A stretch of DNA of 64,000 nucleotides from Karalla daura (lineage: Eukaryota > Chordata > Actinopteri > Chaetodontiformes > Leiognathidae), in assembly GCA_029224185.1 (NCBI GenBank), contig JANZKI010000029.1, positions 310,001 through 374,000 of the forward strand, written 5' to 3'. Below, in pieces: positions 50,710-63,360 of this stretch. A program made the translations under genes and the position numbers. Position 1 is the stretch's first letter. The number at the start of each line of letters is the position of its first letter. The notes beneath the pieces were generated by a model. The model searched no databases and had not been told where the DNA came from. It saw nothing but the letters and a program-made list of their open reading frames with translations.

Positions 50710-51050
50710 GTGGGGAAAAGCGCTTTGAAAAAGTGTGTTGACGCATTCACCATCGGCCATTACGCAGTGCAGCTACAGGTCTAAACAGTGTTTAGAACGC
50801 CTAGTTAGGCCTGTTTACAGCCCCCTGCGTAGGAAACGGTGGGGAAAAGCGCTTTGAAAAAGTGTGTTGACGCATTCACCATCAGCCATTCCGCAGTGCA
50901 GCAACAGGCCTAAACAGTGTTTAGAACGCCTAGTTGGGCCTGTTTACAGCCCCCTGTGTAGGAAACAGTGACGAAAAGCGCTTTGAAAAAGTGTGTTTAC
51001 GCATTCACCATGGGCCATTCCGCAGTGCAGCAACAGGCCTAAACAGTGTT
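50710..51050 (+). repeat. Domain-1-type patch inside domain 2
   Basis: About 2.6 monomers here are of domain-1 type: GCAGCTACAGGTCTAAAC (50,768), CTAGTTAGGCC, CATCAGCCATTCCGCAG, then CTGTGTAGGAAACAGTGACG. The same order occurs in domain 1 near 9,654, 12,750, 19,587 and 26,681. The only change noticed against those copies is CCATTCCGCAG instead of CCATTACGCAG at 51,020. Domain-2 monomers resume on both sides (GCCGCCTGCG to the left, GCCCAGCTGGG to the right). Confidence 0.85.
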
Positions 51051-53098
51051 TAGAACGCCCAGCTGGGCCTGTTTACAGCCGCCTGCGTAGGAAACGGTGG
51101 GGAAAAGCGCTTTGAAACAGTGTGTAAACGCATTCGCCATCGACCATTACTCGGTGCAGCAACAGGCTTAAACAGTGTTTAGAACGCGTAGTTGGGCCTG
51201 CTTACAGCCCCCTGTGTAGGAAACGCGCTTTGAAAAAGTGTGTTGACGCATTCACCGTCGGCCATTTGTCTCTGTAGCAACAGGCCGAAAAAGTGTTTAG
51301 AACGCCTTGTTGGGCCTGTTTTAGCCCCCTGCTTCGGAAACGGTGGGGATAAGCACTTTGAAAAAGTGTGTTGACGCATTCACCATTGGCCATTACGCAG
51401 TGCAGCAACAGGCCTAAACAGTGTTTAGAACGCCCAGTTGGGCCTGTTTACAGCCGCCTGCGTAGGAAACGGTGGGGAAAAGCGCTTTGAAACAGTGTGT
51501 AAACGCATTCGCCATCGGCCATTCCCCGGTGCAGCAACAGGCTTAAACAGTGTTTAGAACGCCTAGTTGGGCCTGTTTACAGCCCCGTGCATCGGAAACT
51601 GTGGGGAAAAGCGCTTTGAAAAAGTGTGTTGTGACGCATTTACTCTCGGCGATAACGCAGTGCAGCAACAGGCCTAAACAGTGTTTAGAACGCCCAGTTG
51701 GGCCTGTTTATAGCCCCCTGCGTAGGAAACGGTGGGGAAAAGCGCTTTGAATCAGTGTGTAAACGCATTCGCCATCGGCCATTACTCGGTGCAGCAACAG
51801 GCTTCAACAGTGTTTAGAACGCCTAGTTAAGCCTGTTTACAGCCCCCTGCATAGGAAACGGTGGGGAAAAGCACGTTGAAAAAGTGTGTTGTGACGCATT
51901 CACTATCAGCCATTACGCAGTGCAGCAACAGGCCGAAACAGTGTTTAGAACGCCTTGTTGGGCCTGTTTACAGCCCCCTGCGTAGGAAAAGGTGGGGAAA
52001 AGCGCTGTGAAAAAGTGTGTTGACGCATTCACCGTTGGCCATTACGCAGTGCAGCAACAGGCCTAAACAGTGTTTAGAACGCCTAGTTGGGCTTGTCTAC
52101 AGCCCCCTGTGTAGGAAGCGGTGAGGAAAAGCTCTTTGAAAAAGTGTGTTTACGCATTCACCATGGGCCATTACGCAGTGCAGCAAAAGGCCTAAACAGT
52201 GTTTAGAACGCCCAGTTGGGCCTGTTTGCAGCCGCCTGCGTAGGAAACGGTGGGGAAAAGCGCTTTGAAACAGTGTGTAAAAGCATTCGCCATCGGCCAT
52301 TACTCGGTGCAGCAACAGGCTTAAACAGTGTTTAGAACGCCTAGTTAGGCCTGTTTACAGCCCCGTGCATAGGAAACTGTGGGGAAAAGCGCTTTGAAAA
52401 AGTGTGTTGTGACGCATTCACTCTTGGCGATAACGCAGTGCAGCAACAGGCCTAAACAGTGTTTAGAACGCCTAGTTGGGCCTGTTTTAGCCCCCTGCCG
52501 AGGAAACGGTGGGGATAAGCGCTTTGAAAAAGTGTGTTGACGCATTCACCATTGGCCATTACGCAGTGCAGCAACAGGCCTAAACAGTGTTTAGAACGCC
52601 CAGCTGGGCCTGTTTACAGCCGCCTGCGTAGGAAACGGTGGGGAAAAGCGCTTTGAAACAGTGTGTAACCGCATTCGCCATCGACCATTACTCGGTGCAG
52701 CAACAGGCTTAAACAGTGTTTAGAACGCGTAGTTGGGCCTGCTTACAGCCCTGTGCATAGGAAACTGTGGAGAAAAGCGCTTTGAAAAAGTGTGTTGTGA
52801 CGCATTCACTATCGGCCATTACGCAGTGCAGCAACAGGCCTAAACAGTGTTTAGAACGCCTAGTTGGGCCTGTTTACAGCCCTGTGCATAGGAAACTGTG
52901 GAGAAAAGCGCTTTGAAAAAGTGTGTTGTGACGCATTCACGATCGGCCATTACGCAGTGCAGCAACAGGCCTAAACAGTGTTTAGAACGCCTAGTTGGGC
53001 CTGCTTTTGCCCCCTGCCTAGGACACGGTGGGGAAAAGCGCTTTGAAAAAGTGTGTATGCATTCACCATCGGCCAATACGCAGTGCAGCAAAAGGCCT

Positions 53099-56000
53099 AA
53101 ACAGTGTTTAGAACGCCTAGTTGGGCCTGTTTACAGCCCCGTGCATAGGAAACTGTGGGGAAAAGCGCTTTGAAAAAGTGTGTTGTGACGCATTCACTCT
53201 CGGCGATAACGCAGTGCAGCAACAGGCCTAAACAGTGTTTAGAACGCCTAGTTGGGCCTGTTTTAGCCCCCTGCCGAGGAAACGGTGGGGATAAGCGCTT
53301 TGAAAAAGTGTGTTGACGCATTCACCATTGGCCATTACGCAGTGCAGCAACAGGCCTAAACAGTGTTTAGAACGCCCAGCTGGGCCTATTTACAGCCGCC
53401 TGCGTAGGAAACGGTGGGGAAAAGCGCTTTGAAACAGTGTGTCAACGCATTCGCCATCGACCATTACTCGGTGCAGCAACAGGCTTAAACAGTGTTTAGA
53501 ACGCGTAGTTGGGCCTGCTTACAGCCCCCTGTGTAGGAAACGCGCTTTGAAAAAGTGTGTTGACGCATTCACCGTCGGCCATTTGTCTCTGTAGCAACAG
53601 GCCGAAAAAGTGTTTAGAACGCCTTGTTGGGCCTGTTTTAGCCCCCTGCTTCGGAAACGGTGGGGATAAGCGATTTGAAAAAATGTGTTGACGCATTCAC
53701 TATCGCCCATTACGCAGTGCAGCAACAGGCCTAAACAGTGTTTAGAACGCCTAGTGGGGCTTGTCTACAGCCGCCTGTGTCGGAAGCGGTGAGGAAAAGC
53801 TCTTTGAAAAAGTGTGTTTACGCATTCACCATGGGCCATTACGCAGTGCAGCAACAGGCCTAAACAGTGTTTAGAGCGCCTAATTGGGCCTGTTTATAGC
53901 CCCCTGCGTAGGAAACGGTGGGGAAAAGTGCGTTGAAAAAGTGTGTTGACGCATTCACCGTAGGCCATTACACAGTGCAGCAACAGGCCTAAACAGTGTT
54001 TAGAACGCCTAGTTGGGCCTGTTTACAGCCCCGTGCATAGGAAACTGTGGAGAAAAGCGCTTTGAAAAAGTGCGTTGTGACGCATTCACTATCGGCCATT
54101 ACGCAGTGCAGCAACAGGCCTAAACAGTGTTTAGAACGCCTAGTTGGGCCTGCTTTTGCCCCCTGCCTAGGACACGGTGGGGAAAAGCGCTTTGAAAAAG
54201 TGTGTATGCATTCACCATCGGCCAATACGCAGTGCAGCAACAGGCCTAAACAGTGTTTAGAACGCCTAGTTGTGCTTGTCTACAGCCCCCTGCCAAGGAA
54301 GCGGTGAGGAAAAGCTCTTTGAAAAAGTGTGTTTACGCATTCACCATGGGCCATTACGCAGTGCAGCAACAGGCCTAAACAGTGTTTAGAGCGCCTAGTT
54401 AAGCCTGTTTACAGCCCCCTGCATAGGAAACGGTGGGGAAAAGCACGTTGAAAAAGTGTGTTGTGACGCATTCCCTATCAGCCATTACGCAGTGCAGCAA
54501 CAGGCCGAAACAGTGTTTAGAACGCCTTGTTGGGCCTGTTTACAGCCCCCTGCGTAGGAAAAGGTGGGGAAAAGCGCTGTGAAAAAGTGTGTTGACGCAT
54601 TCACCGTTGGCCATTACGCAGTGCAGCAAGAGGCCTAAAAAGTGTTTAGAGCGCCTAATTGGGCCTGTTTATAGCCCCCTGCGTAGGAAACGGTGGGGAA
54701 AAGTGCGTTGAAAAAGTGTGTTGACGCATTCACCGTAGGCCATTACACAGTGCAGCAACAGGCCAAAACAGTGTTTAGAACGCCTAGTTGGGCCTGTTTA
54801 CAGCCCCGTGCATAGGAAACTGTGGAGAAAAGCGCTTTGAAAAAGTGCGTTGTGACGCATTCACTATCGGCCATTACGCAGTGCAGCAACAGGCCTAAAC
54901 AGTGTTTAGAACGCCTAGTTGGGCCTGCTTTTGCCCCCTGCCTAGGACACGGTGGGGAAAAGCGCTTTGAAAAAGTGTGTATGCATTCACCATCGGCCAA
55001 TACGCAGTGCAGCAACAGGCCTAAACAGTGTTTAGAACGCCTAGTTGTGCTTGTCTACAGCCCCCTGCCTAGGAAGCGGTGAGGAAAAGCTCTTTGAAAA
55101 AGTGTGTTTACGCATTCACCATGGGCCATTACGCAGTGCAGCAACAGGCCTAAACAGTGTTTAGAGCGCCTAGTTAAGCCTGTTTACAGCCCCCTGCATA
55201 GGAAACGGTGGGGAAAAGCACGTTGAAAAAGTGTGTTGTGACGCATTCACTATCAGCCATTACGCAGTGCAGCAACAGGCCGAAACAGTGTTTAGAACGC
55301 CTTGTTGGGCCTGTTTTAGCCCCCTGCTTCGGAAACGGTGGGGATAAGCGATTTGAAAAAATGTGTTGACGCATTCACTATCGGCCATTACGCAGTGCAG
55401 CAACAGGCCTAAACAGTGTTTAGAACGCCTAGTTGGGCTTGTCTACAGCCCCCTGTGTCGGAAGCGGTGAGGAAAAGCTCTTTGAAAAAGTGTGTTTACG
55501 CATTCACCATGGGCCATTACGCAGTGCAGCAACAGGCCTAAACAGTGTTTAGAGCGCCTAATTGGGCCTGTTTATAGCCCCCTGCGTAGGAAACGGTGGG
55601 GAAAAGTGCGTTGAAAAAGTGTGTTGACGCATTCACCGTTGGCCATTACACAGTGCAGCAACAGGCCTAAACAGTGTTTAGAACGCCAAGTTGGGCCTGT
55701 TTACAGCCCCGTGCATAGGAAACTGTGGAGAAAAGCGCTTTGAAAAAGTGTGTTGTGACGCATTCACTATCGGCCATTACGCAGTGCAGCAACAGGCCTA
55801 AACAGTGTTTAGAACGCCTAGTTGGGCCTGCTTTTGCCCCCTGCCTAGGACACGGTGGGGAAAAGCGCTTTGAAAAAGTGTGTATGCATTCACCATCGGC
55901 CAATACGCAGTGCAGCAACAGGCCTAAACAGTGTTTAGAACGCCCAGCTGGGCCTGTTTACAGCCGCCTGCGTAGGAAACGGTGGGGAAAAGCGCTTTGA

Positions 56001-57105
56001 AACAGTGTGTAAACGCATTCGCCATCGACCATTACTCGGTGCAGCAACAGGCTTAAACAGTGTTTAGAACGCGTAGTTGGGCCTGCTTACAGCCCCCTGT
56101 GTAGGAAACGCGCTTTGAAAAAGTGTGTTGACGCATTCGCCGTCGGCCATTTGTCTCTGTAGCAACAGGCCGAAAAAGTGTTTAGAACGCCTTGTTGGGC
56201 CTGTTTTAGCCCCCTGCTTCGGAAACGGTGGGGATAAGCGATTTGAAAAAATGTGTTGACGCATTCACTATCGGCCATTACGCAGTGCAGCAACAGGCCT
56301 AAACAGTGTTTAGAACGCCTAGTTGGGCTTGTCTACAGCCCCCTGTGTCGGAAGCGGTGAGGAAAAGCTCTTTGAAAAAGTGTGTTTACGCATTCACCAT
56401 GGGCCATTACGCAGTGCAGCAACAGGCCTAAACAGTGTTTAGAGCGCCTAATTGGGCCTGTTTATAGCCCCCTGCGTAGGAAACGGTGGGGAAAAGCGCT
56501 TTGAAACGGTGTGTAAACGCATTCGCCATCGGCCATTACTCGGTGCAGCAACAGGCTTAAACAGTGTTTAGAACGCCTAGTTGGGCCTGTTTACAGCCCC
56601 GTGCATAGGAAACTGTGGGGAAAAGCGCTTTGAAAAAGTGTGTTGTGACGCATTCACTCTCGGCGATAACGCAGTGCAGCAACAGGCCTAAACAGTGTTT
56701 AGAACGCCTAGTTGGGCCTGTTTTAGCCCCCTGCCGAGGAAACGGTGGGGATAAGCGCTTTGAAAAAGTGTGTTGACGCATTCACCATTGGCCATTACGC
56801 AGTGCAGCAACAGGCCTAAACAGTGTTTAGAACGCCCAGCTGGGCCTATTTACAGCCGCCTGCATGGAAACGGTGGGGAAAAGCGCTTTGAAACAGTGTG
56901 TAAACGCATTCGCCATCGACCATTACTCGGTGCAGCAACAGGCTTAAACAGTGTTTAGAACGCGTAGTTGGGCCTGCTTACAGCCCTGTGCATAGGAAAC
57001 TGTGGAGAAAAGCGCTTTGAAAAAGTGTGTTGTGACGCATTCACTATCGGCCATTACGCAGTGCAGCAACAGGCCTAAACAGTGTTTAGAACGCCTAGTT
57101 GGGCC
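53099..57105 (+). repeat. 4,868-bp-offset large repeat, copy 1
   Basis: All variant monomers in this stretch recur at +4,868 bp in the same order, including rare ones (CTGCCAAGGAAGC at about 54,290 and 59,158; CATTCCCTATCAG; GCAGCAAGAGGCC). Differences include GCCTAAAAAGTG near 54,634 against GCCTAAACAGTG in copy 2, and CTGCATGGAAACGG near 56,862 against CTGCGTAGGAAACGG, which shifts the offset to 4,869. Confidence 0.9.
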
Positions 57106-57966
57106 TGTTTACAGCCCTGTGCATAGGAAACTGTGGAGAAAAGCGCTTTGAAAAAGTGTGTTGTGACACATTCACGATCGGCCATTACGCAGTGCAGCAA
57201 CAGGCCTAAACAGTGTTTAGAACGCCTAGTTGGGCCTGCTTTTGCCCCCTGCCTAGGACACGGTGGGGAAAAGCGCTTTGAAAAAGTGTGTATGCATTCA
57301 CCATCGGCCAATACGCAGTGCAGCAACAGGCCTAAACAGTGTTTAGAACGCCCAGCTGTGCCTGTTTACAGCCGCCTGCGTAGGAAACGGTGGGGAAAAG
57401 CGCTTTGAAACAGTGTGTAAACGCATTCGCCATCGCCCATTACTCGGTGCAGCAACAGGCTTAAACAGTGTTTAGAACGCGTAGTTGGGCCTGCTTACAG
57501 CCCCCTGTGTAGGAAACGCGCTTTGAAAAAGTGTGTTGACGCATTCACCGTCGGCCATTTGTCTCTGTAGCAACAGGCCGAAAAAGTGTTTAGAACGCCT
57601 TGTTGGGCCTGTTTTAGCCCCCTGCTTCGGAAACGGTGGGGATAAGTGATTTGAAAAAATGTGTTGACGCATTCACTATCGGCCATTACGCAGTGCAGCA
57701 ACAGGCCTAAACAGTGTTTAGAACGCCTAGTTGGGCTTGTCTACAGCCCCCTGTGTCGGAAGCGGTGAGGAAAAGCTCTTTGAAAAAGTGTGTTTACGCA
57801 TTCACCATGGGCCATTACGCAGTGCAGCAACAGGCCTAAACAGTGTTTAGAGCGCCTAATTGGGCCTGTTTATAGCCCCCTGCGTAGGAAACGGTGGGGA
57901 AAAGCGCTTTGAAACAGTGTGTAAACGCATTCGCCATCGGCCATTACGCAGTGCAGCAACAGGCTT

Positions 57967-60900
57967 AAACAGTGTTTAGAACGCCTAGTTGGGCCTGTTT
58001 ACAGCCCCGTGCATAGGAAACTGTGGGGAAAAGCGCTTTGAAAAAGTGTGTTGTGACGCATTCACTCTCGGCGATAACGCAGTGCAGCAACAGGCCTAAA
58101 CAGTGTTTAGAACGCCTAGTTGGGCCTGTTTTAGCCCCCTGCCGAGGAAACGGTGGGGATAAGCGCTTTGAAAAAGTGTGTTGACGCATTCACCATTGGC
58201 CATTACGCAGTGCAGCAACAGGCCTAAACAGTGTTTAGAACGCCCAGCTGGGCCTATTTACAGCCGCCTGCGTAGGAAACGGTGGGGAAAAGCGCTTTGA
58301 AACAGTGTGTAAACGCATTCGCCATCGACCATTACTCGGTGCAGCAACAGGCTTAAACAGTGTTTAGAACGCATAGTTGGGCCTGCTTACAGCCCCCTGT
58401 GTAGGAAACGCGCTTTGAAAAAGTGTGTTGACGCATTCACCGTCGGCCATTTGTCTCTGTAGCAACAGGCCGAAAAAGTGTTTAGAACGCCTTGTTGGGC
58501 CTGTTTTAGCCCCCTGCTTCGGAAACGGTGGGGATAAGCGATTTGAAAAAATGTGTTGACGCATTCACTATCGCCCATTACGCAGTGCAGCAACAGGCCT
58601 AAACAGTGTTTAGAACGCCTAGTGGGGCTTGTCTACAGCCGCCTGTGTCGGAAGCGGTGAGGAAAAGCTCTTTGAAAAAGTGTGTTTACGCATTCACCAT
58701 GGGCCATTACGCAGTGCAGCAACAGGCCTAAACAGTGTTTAGAGCGCCTAATTGGGCCTGTTTATAGCCCCCTGCGTAGGAAACGGTGGGGAAAAGTGCG
58801 TTGAAAAAGTGTGTTGACGCATTCACCGTAGGCCATTACACAGTGCAGCAACAGGCCTAAACAGTGTTTAGAACGCCTAGTTGGGCCTGTTTACAGCCCC
58901 GTGCATAGGAAACTGTGGAGAAAAGCGCTTTGAAAAAGTGCGTTGTGACGCATTCACTATCGGCCATTACGCAGTGCAGCAACAGGCCTAAACAGTGTTT
59001 AGAACGCCTAGTTGGGCCTGCTTTTGCCCCCTGCCTAGGACACGGTGGGGAAAAGCGCTTTGAAAAAGTGTGTATGCATTCACCATCGGCCAATACGCAG
59101 TGCAGCAACAGGCCTAAACAGTGTTTAGAACGCCTAGTTGTGCTTGTCTACAGCCCCCTGCCAAGGAAGCGGTGAGGAAAAGCTCTTTGAAAAAGTGTGT
59201 TTACGCATTCACCATGGGCCATTACGCAGTGCAGCAACAGGCCTAAACAGTGTTTAGAGCGCCTAGTTAAGCCTGTTTACAGCCCCCTGCATAGGAAACG
59301 GTGGGGAAAAGCACGTTGAAAAAGTGTGTTGTGACGCATTCCCTATCAGCCATTACGCAGTGCAGCAACAGGCCGAAACAGTGTTTAGAACGCCTTGTTG
59401 GGCCTGTTTACAGCCCCCTGCGTAGGAAAAGGTGGGGAAAAGCGCTGTGAAAAAGTGTGTTGACGCATTCACCGTTGGCCATTACGCAGTGCAGCAAGAG
59501 GCCTAAACAGTGTTTAGAGCGCCTAATTGGGCCTGTTTATAGCCCCCTGCGTAGGAAACGGTGGGGAAAAGTGCGTTGAAAAAGTGTGTTGACGCATTCA
59601 CCGTAGGCCATTACACAGTGCAGCAACAGGCCAAAACAGTGTTTAGAACGCCTAGTTGGGCCTGTTTACAGCCCCGTGCATAGGAAACTGTGGAGAAAAG
59701 CGCTTTGAAAAAGTGCGTTGTGACGCATTCACTATCGGCCATTACGCAGTGCAGCAACAGGCCTAAACAGTGTTTAGAACGCCTAGTTGGGCCTGCTTTT
59801 GCCCCCTGCCTAGGACACGGTGGGGAAAAGCGCTTTGAAAAAGTGTGTATGCATTCACCATCGGCCAATACGCAGTGCAGCAACAGGCCTAAACAGTGTT
59901 TAGAACGCCTAGTTGTGCTTGTCTACAGCCCCCTGCCTAGGAAGCGGTGAGGAAAAGCTCTTTGAAAAAGTGTGTTTACGCATTCACCATGGGCCATTAC
60001 GCAGTGCAGCAACAGGCCTAAACAGTGTTTAGAGCGCCTAGTTAAGCCTGTTTACAGCCCCCTGCATAGGAAACGGTGGGGAAAAGCACGTTGAAAAAGT
60101 GTGTTGTGACGCATTCACTATCAGCCATTACGCAGTGCAGCAACAGGCCGAAACAGTGTTTAGAACGCCTTGTTGGGCCTGTTTTAGCCCCCTGCTTCGG
60201 AAACGGTGGGGATAAGCGATTTGAAAAAATGTGTTGACGCATTCACTATCGGCCATTACGCAGTGCAGCAACAGGCCTAAACAGTGTTTAGAACGCCTAG
60301 TTGGGCTTGTCTACAGCCCCCTGTGTCGGAAGCGGTGAGGAAAAGCTCTTTGAAAAAGTGTGTTTACGCATTCACCATGGGCCATTACGCAGTGCAGCAA
60401 CAGGCCTAAACAGTGTTTAGAGCGCCTAATTGGGCCTGTTTATAGCCCCCTGCGTAGGAAACGGTGGGGAAAAGTGCGTTGAAAAAGTGTGTTGACGCAT
60501 TCACCGTTGGCCATTACACAGTGCAGCAACAGGCCTAAACAGTGTTTAGAACGCCAAGTTGGGCCTGTTTACAGCCCCGTGCATAGGAAACTGTGGAGAA
60601 AAGCGCTTTGAAAAAGTGTGTTGTGACGCATTCACTATCGGCCATTACGCAGTGCAGCAACAGGCCTAAACAGTGTTTAGAACGCCTAGTTGGGCCTGCT
60701 TTTGCCCCCTGCCTAGGACACGGTGGGGAAAAGCGCTTTGAAAAAGTGTGTATGCATTCACCATCGGCCAATACGCAGTGCAGCAACAGGCCTAAACAGT
60801 GTTTAGAACGCCCAGCTGGGCCTGTTTACAGCCGCCTGCGTAGGAAACGGTGGGGAAAAGCGCTTTGAAACAGTGTGTAAACGCATTCGCCATCGACCAT

Positions 60901-61974
60901 TACTCGGTGCAGCAACAGGCTTAAACAGTGTTTAGAACGCGTAGTTGGGCCTGCTTACAGCCCCCTGTGTAGGAAACGCGCTTTGAAAAAGTGTGTTGAC
61001 GCATTCGCCGTCGGCCATTTGTCTCTGTAGCAACAGGCCGAAAAAGTGTTTAGAACGCCTTGTTGGGCCTGTTTTAGCCCCCTGCTTCGGAAACGGTGGG
61101 GATAAGCGATTTGAAAAAATGTGTTGACGCATTCACTATCGGCCATTACGCAGTGCAGCAACAGGCCTAAACAGTGTTTAGAACGCCTAGTTGGGCTTGT
61201 CTACAGCCCCCTGTGTCGGAAGCGGTGAGGAAAAGCTCTTTGAAAAAGTGTGTTTACGCATTCACCATGGGCCATTACGCAGTGCAGCAACAGGCCTAAA
61301 CAGTGTTTAGAGCGCCTAATTGGGCCTGTTTATAGCCCCCTGCGTAGGAAACGGTGGGGAAAAGCGCTTTGAAACGGTGTGTATACGCATTCGCCATCGG
61401 CCATTACTCGGTGCAGCAACAGGCTTAAACAGTGTTTAGAACGCCTAGTTGGGCCTGTTTACAGCCCCGTGCATAGGAAACTGTGGGGAAAAGCGCTTTG
61501 AAAAAGTGTGTTGTGACGCATTCACTCTCGGCGATAACGCAGTGCAGCAACAGGCCTAAACAGTGTTTAGAACGCCTAGTTGGGCCTGTTTTAGCCCCCT
61601 GCCGAGGAAACGGTGGGGATAAGCGCTTTGAAAAAGTGTGTTGACGCATTCACCATTGGCCATTACGCAGTGCAGCAACAGGCCTAAACAGTGTTTAGAA
61701 CGCCCAGCTGGGCCTATTTACAGCCGCCTGCGTAGGAAACGGTGGGGAAAAGCGCTTTGAAACAGTGTGTAAACGCATTCGCCATCGACCATTACTCGGT
61801 GCAGCAACAGGCTTAAACAGTGTTTAGAACGCATAGTTGGGCCTGCTTACAGCCCTGTGCATAGGAAACTGTGGAGAAAAGCGCTTTGAAAAAGTGTGTT
61901 GTGACGCATTCACTATCGGCCATTACGCAGTGCAGCAACAGGCCTAAACAGTGTTTAGAACGCCTAGTTGGGCT
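57967..61974 (+). repeat. 4,868-bp-offset large repeat, copy 2
   Basis: Counterpart of 53,099-57,105. The 0.86 kb between them (57,106-57,966) is more domain-2 satellite and completes the 4,868-bp unit. Confidence 0.9.
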
Positions 61975-63360
61975 TGTCTACAGCCCCCTGTGTCGGAAGC
62001 GGTGAGGAAAAGCTCTTTGAAAAAGTGTGTTTACGCATTCACCATGGGCCATTACGCAGTGCAGCAACAGGCCTAAACAGTGTTTAGAGCGCCTAATTGG
62101 GCCTGTTTATAGCCCCCTGCGTAGGAAACGGTGGGGAAAAGTGCGTTGAAAAAGTGTGTTGACGCATTCACCGTTGGCCATTACACAGTGCAGCAACAGG
62201 CCTAAACAGTGTTTAGAACGCCAAGTTGGGCCTGTTTACAGCCCCGTGCATAGGAAACTGTGGAGAAAAGCGCTTTGAAAAAGTGTGTTGTGACGCATTC
62301 ACTATCGGCCATTACGCAGTGCAGCAACAGGCCTAAACAGTGTTTAGAACGCCTAGTTGGGCCTGCTTTTGCCCCCTGCCTAGGACACGGTGGGGAAAAG
62401 CGCTTTGAAAAAGTGTGTATGCATTCACCATCGGCCAATACGCAGTGCAGCAACAGGCCTAAACAGTGTTTAGAACGCCCAGCTGGGCCTGTTTACAGCC
62501 GCCTGCGTAGGAAACGGTGGGGAAAAGCGCTTTGAAACAGTGTGTAAACGCATTCGCCATCGACCATTACTCGGTGCAGCAACAGGCTTAAACAGTGTTT
62601 AGAACGCGTAGTTGGGCCTGCTTACAGCCCCCTGTGTAGGAAACGCGCTTTGAAAAAGTGTGTTGACGCATTCGCCGTCGGCCATTTGTCTCTGTAGCAA
62701 CAGGCCGAAAAAGTGTTTAGAACGCCTTGTTGGGCCTGTTTTAGCCCCCTGCTTCGGAAACGGTGGGGATAAGCGATTTGAAAAAATGTGTTGACGCATT
62801 CACTATCGGCCATTACGCAGTGCAGCAACAGGCCTAAACAGTGTTTAGAACGCCTAGTTGGGCTTGTCTACAGCCCCCTGTGTCGGAAGCGGTGAGGAAA
62901 AGCTCTTTGAAAAAGTGTGTTTACGCATTCACCATGGGCCATTACGCAGTGCAGCAACAGGCCTAAACAGTGTTTAGAGCGCCTAATTGGGCCTGTTTAT
63001 AGCCCCCTGCGTAGGAAACGGTGGGGAAAAGCGCTTTGAAACGGTGTGTATACGCATTCGCCATCGGCCATTACTCGGTGCAGCAACAGGCTTAAACAGT
63101 GTTTAGAACGCCTAGTTGGGCCTGTTTACAGCCCCGTGCATAGGAAACTGTGGGGAAAAGCGCTTTGAAAAAGTGTGTTGTGACGCATTCACTCTCGGCG
63201 ATAACGCAGTGCAGCAACAGGCCTAAACAGTGTTTAGAACGCCTAGTTGGGCCTGTTTTAGCCCCCTGCCGAGGAAACGGTGGGGATAAGCGCTTTGAAA
63301 AAGTGTGTTGACGCATTCACCATTGGCCATTACGCAGTGCAGCAACAGGCCTAAACAGTG
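61903..63360 (+). repeat. 1,667-bp-offset repeat of 60,236-61,693
   Basis: The dimer cassette, 118-bp monomer, GTCGGAAGCGGTGAGG and GTGTATACGC monomers follow in the same order 1,667 bp apart. The variant GTGTATACGC (61,379 and 63,046) is shared by these two but not by the older homologue near 56,511, which has GTGTAAACGC. Confidence 0.88.
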
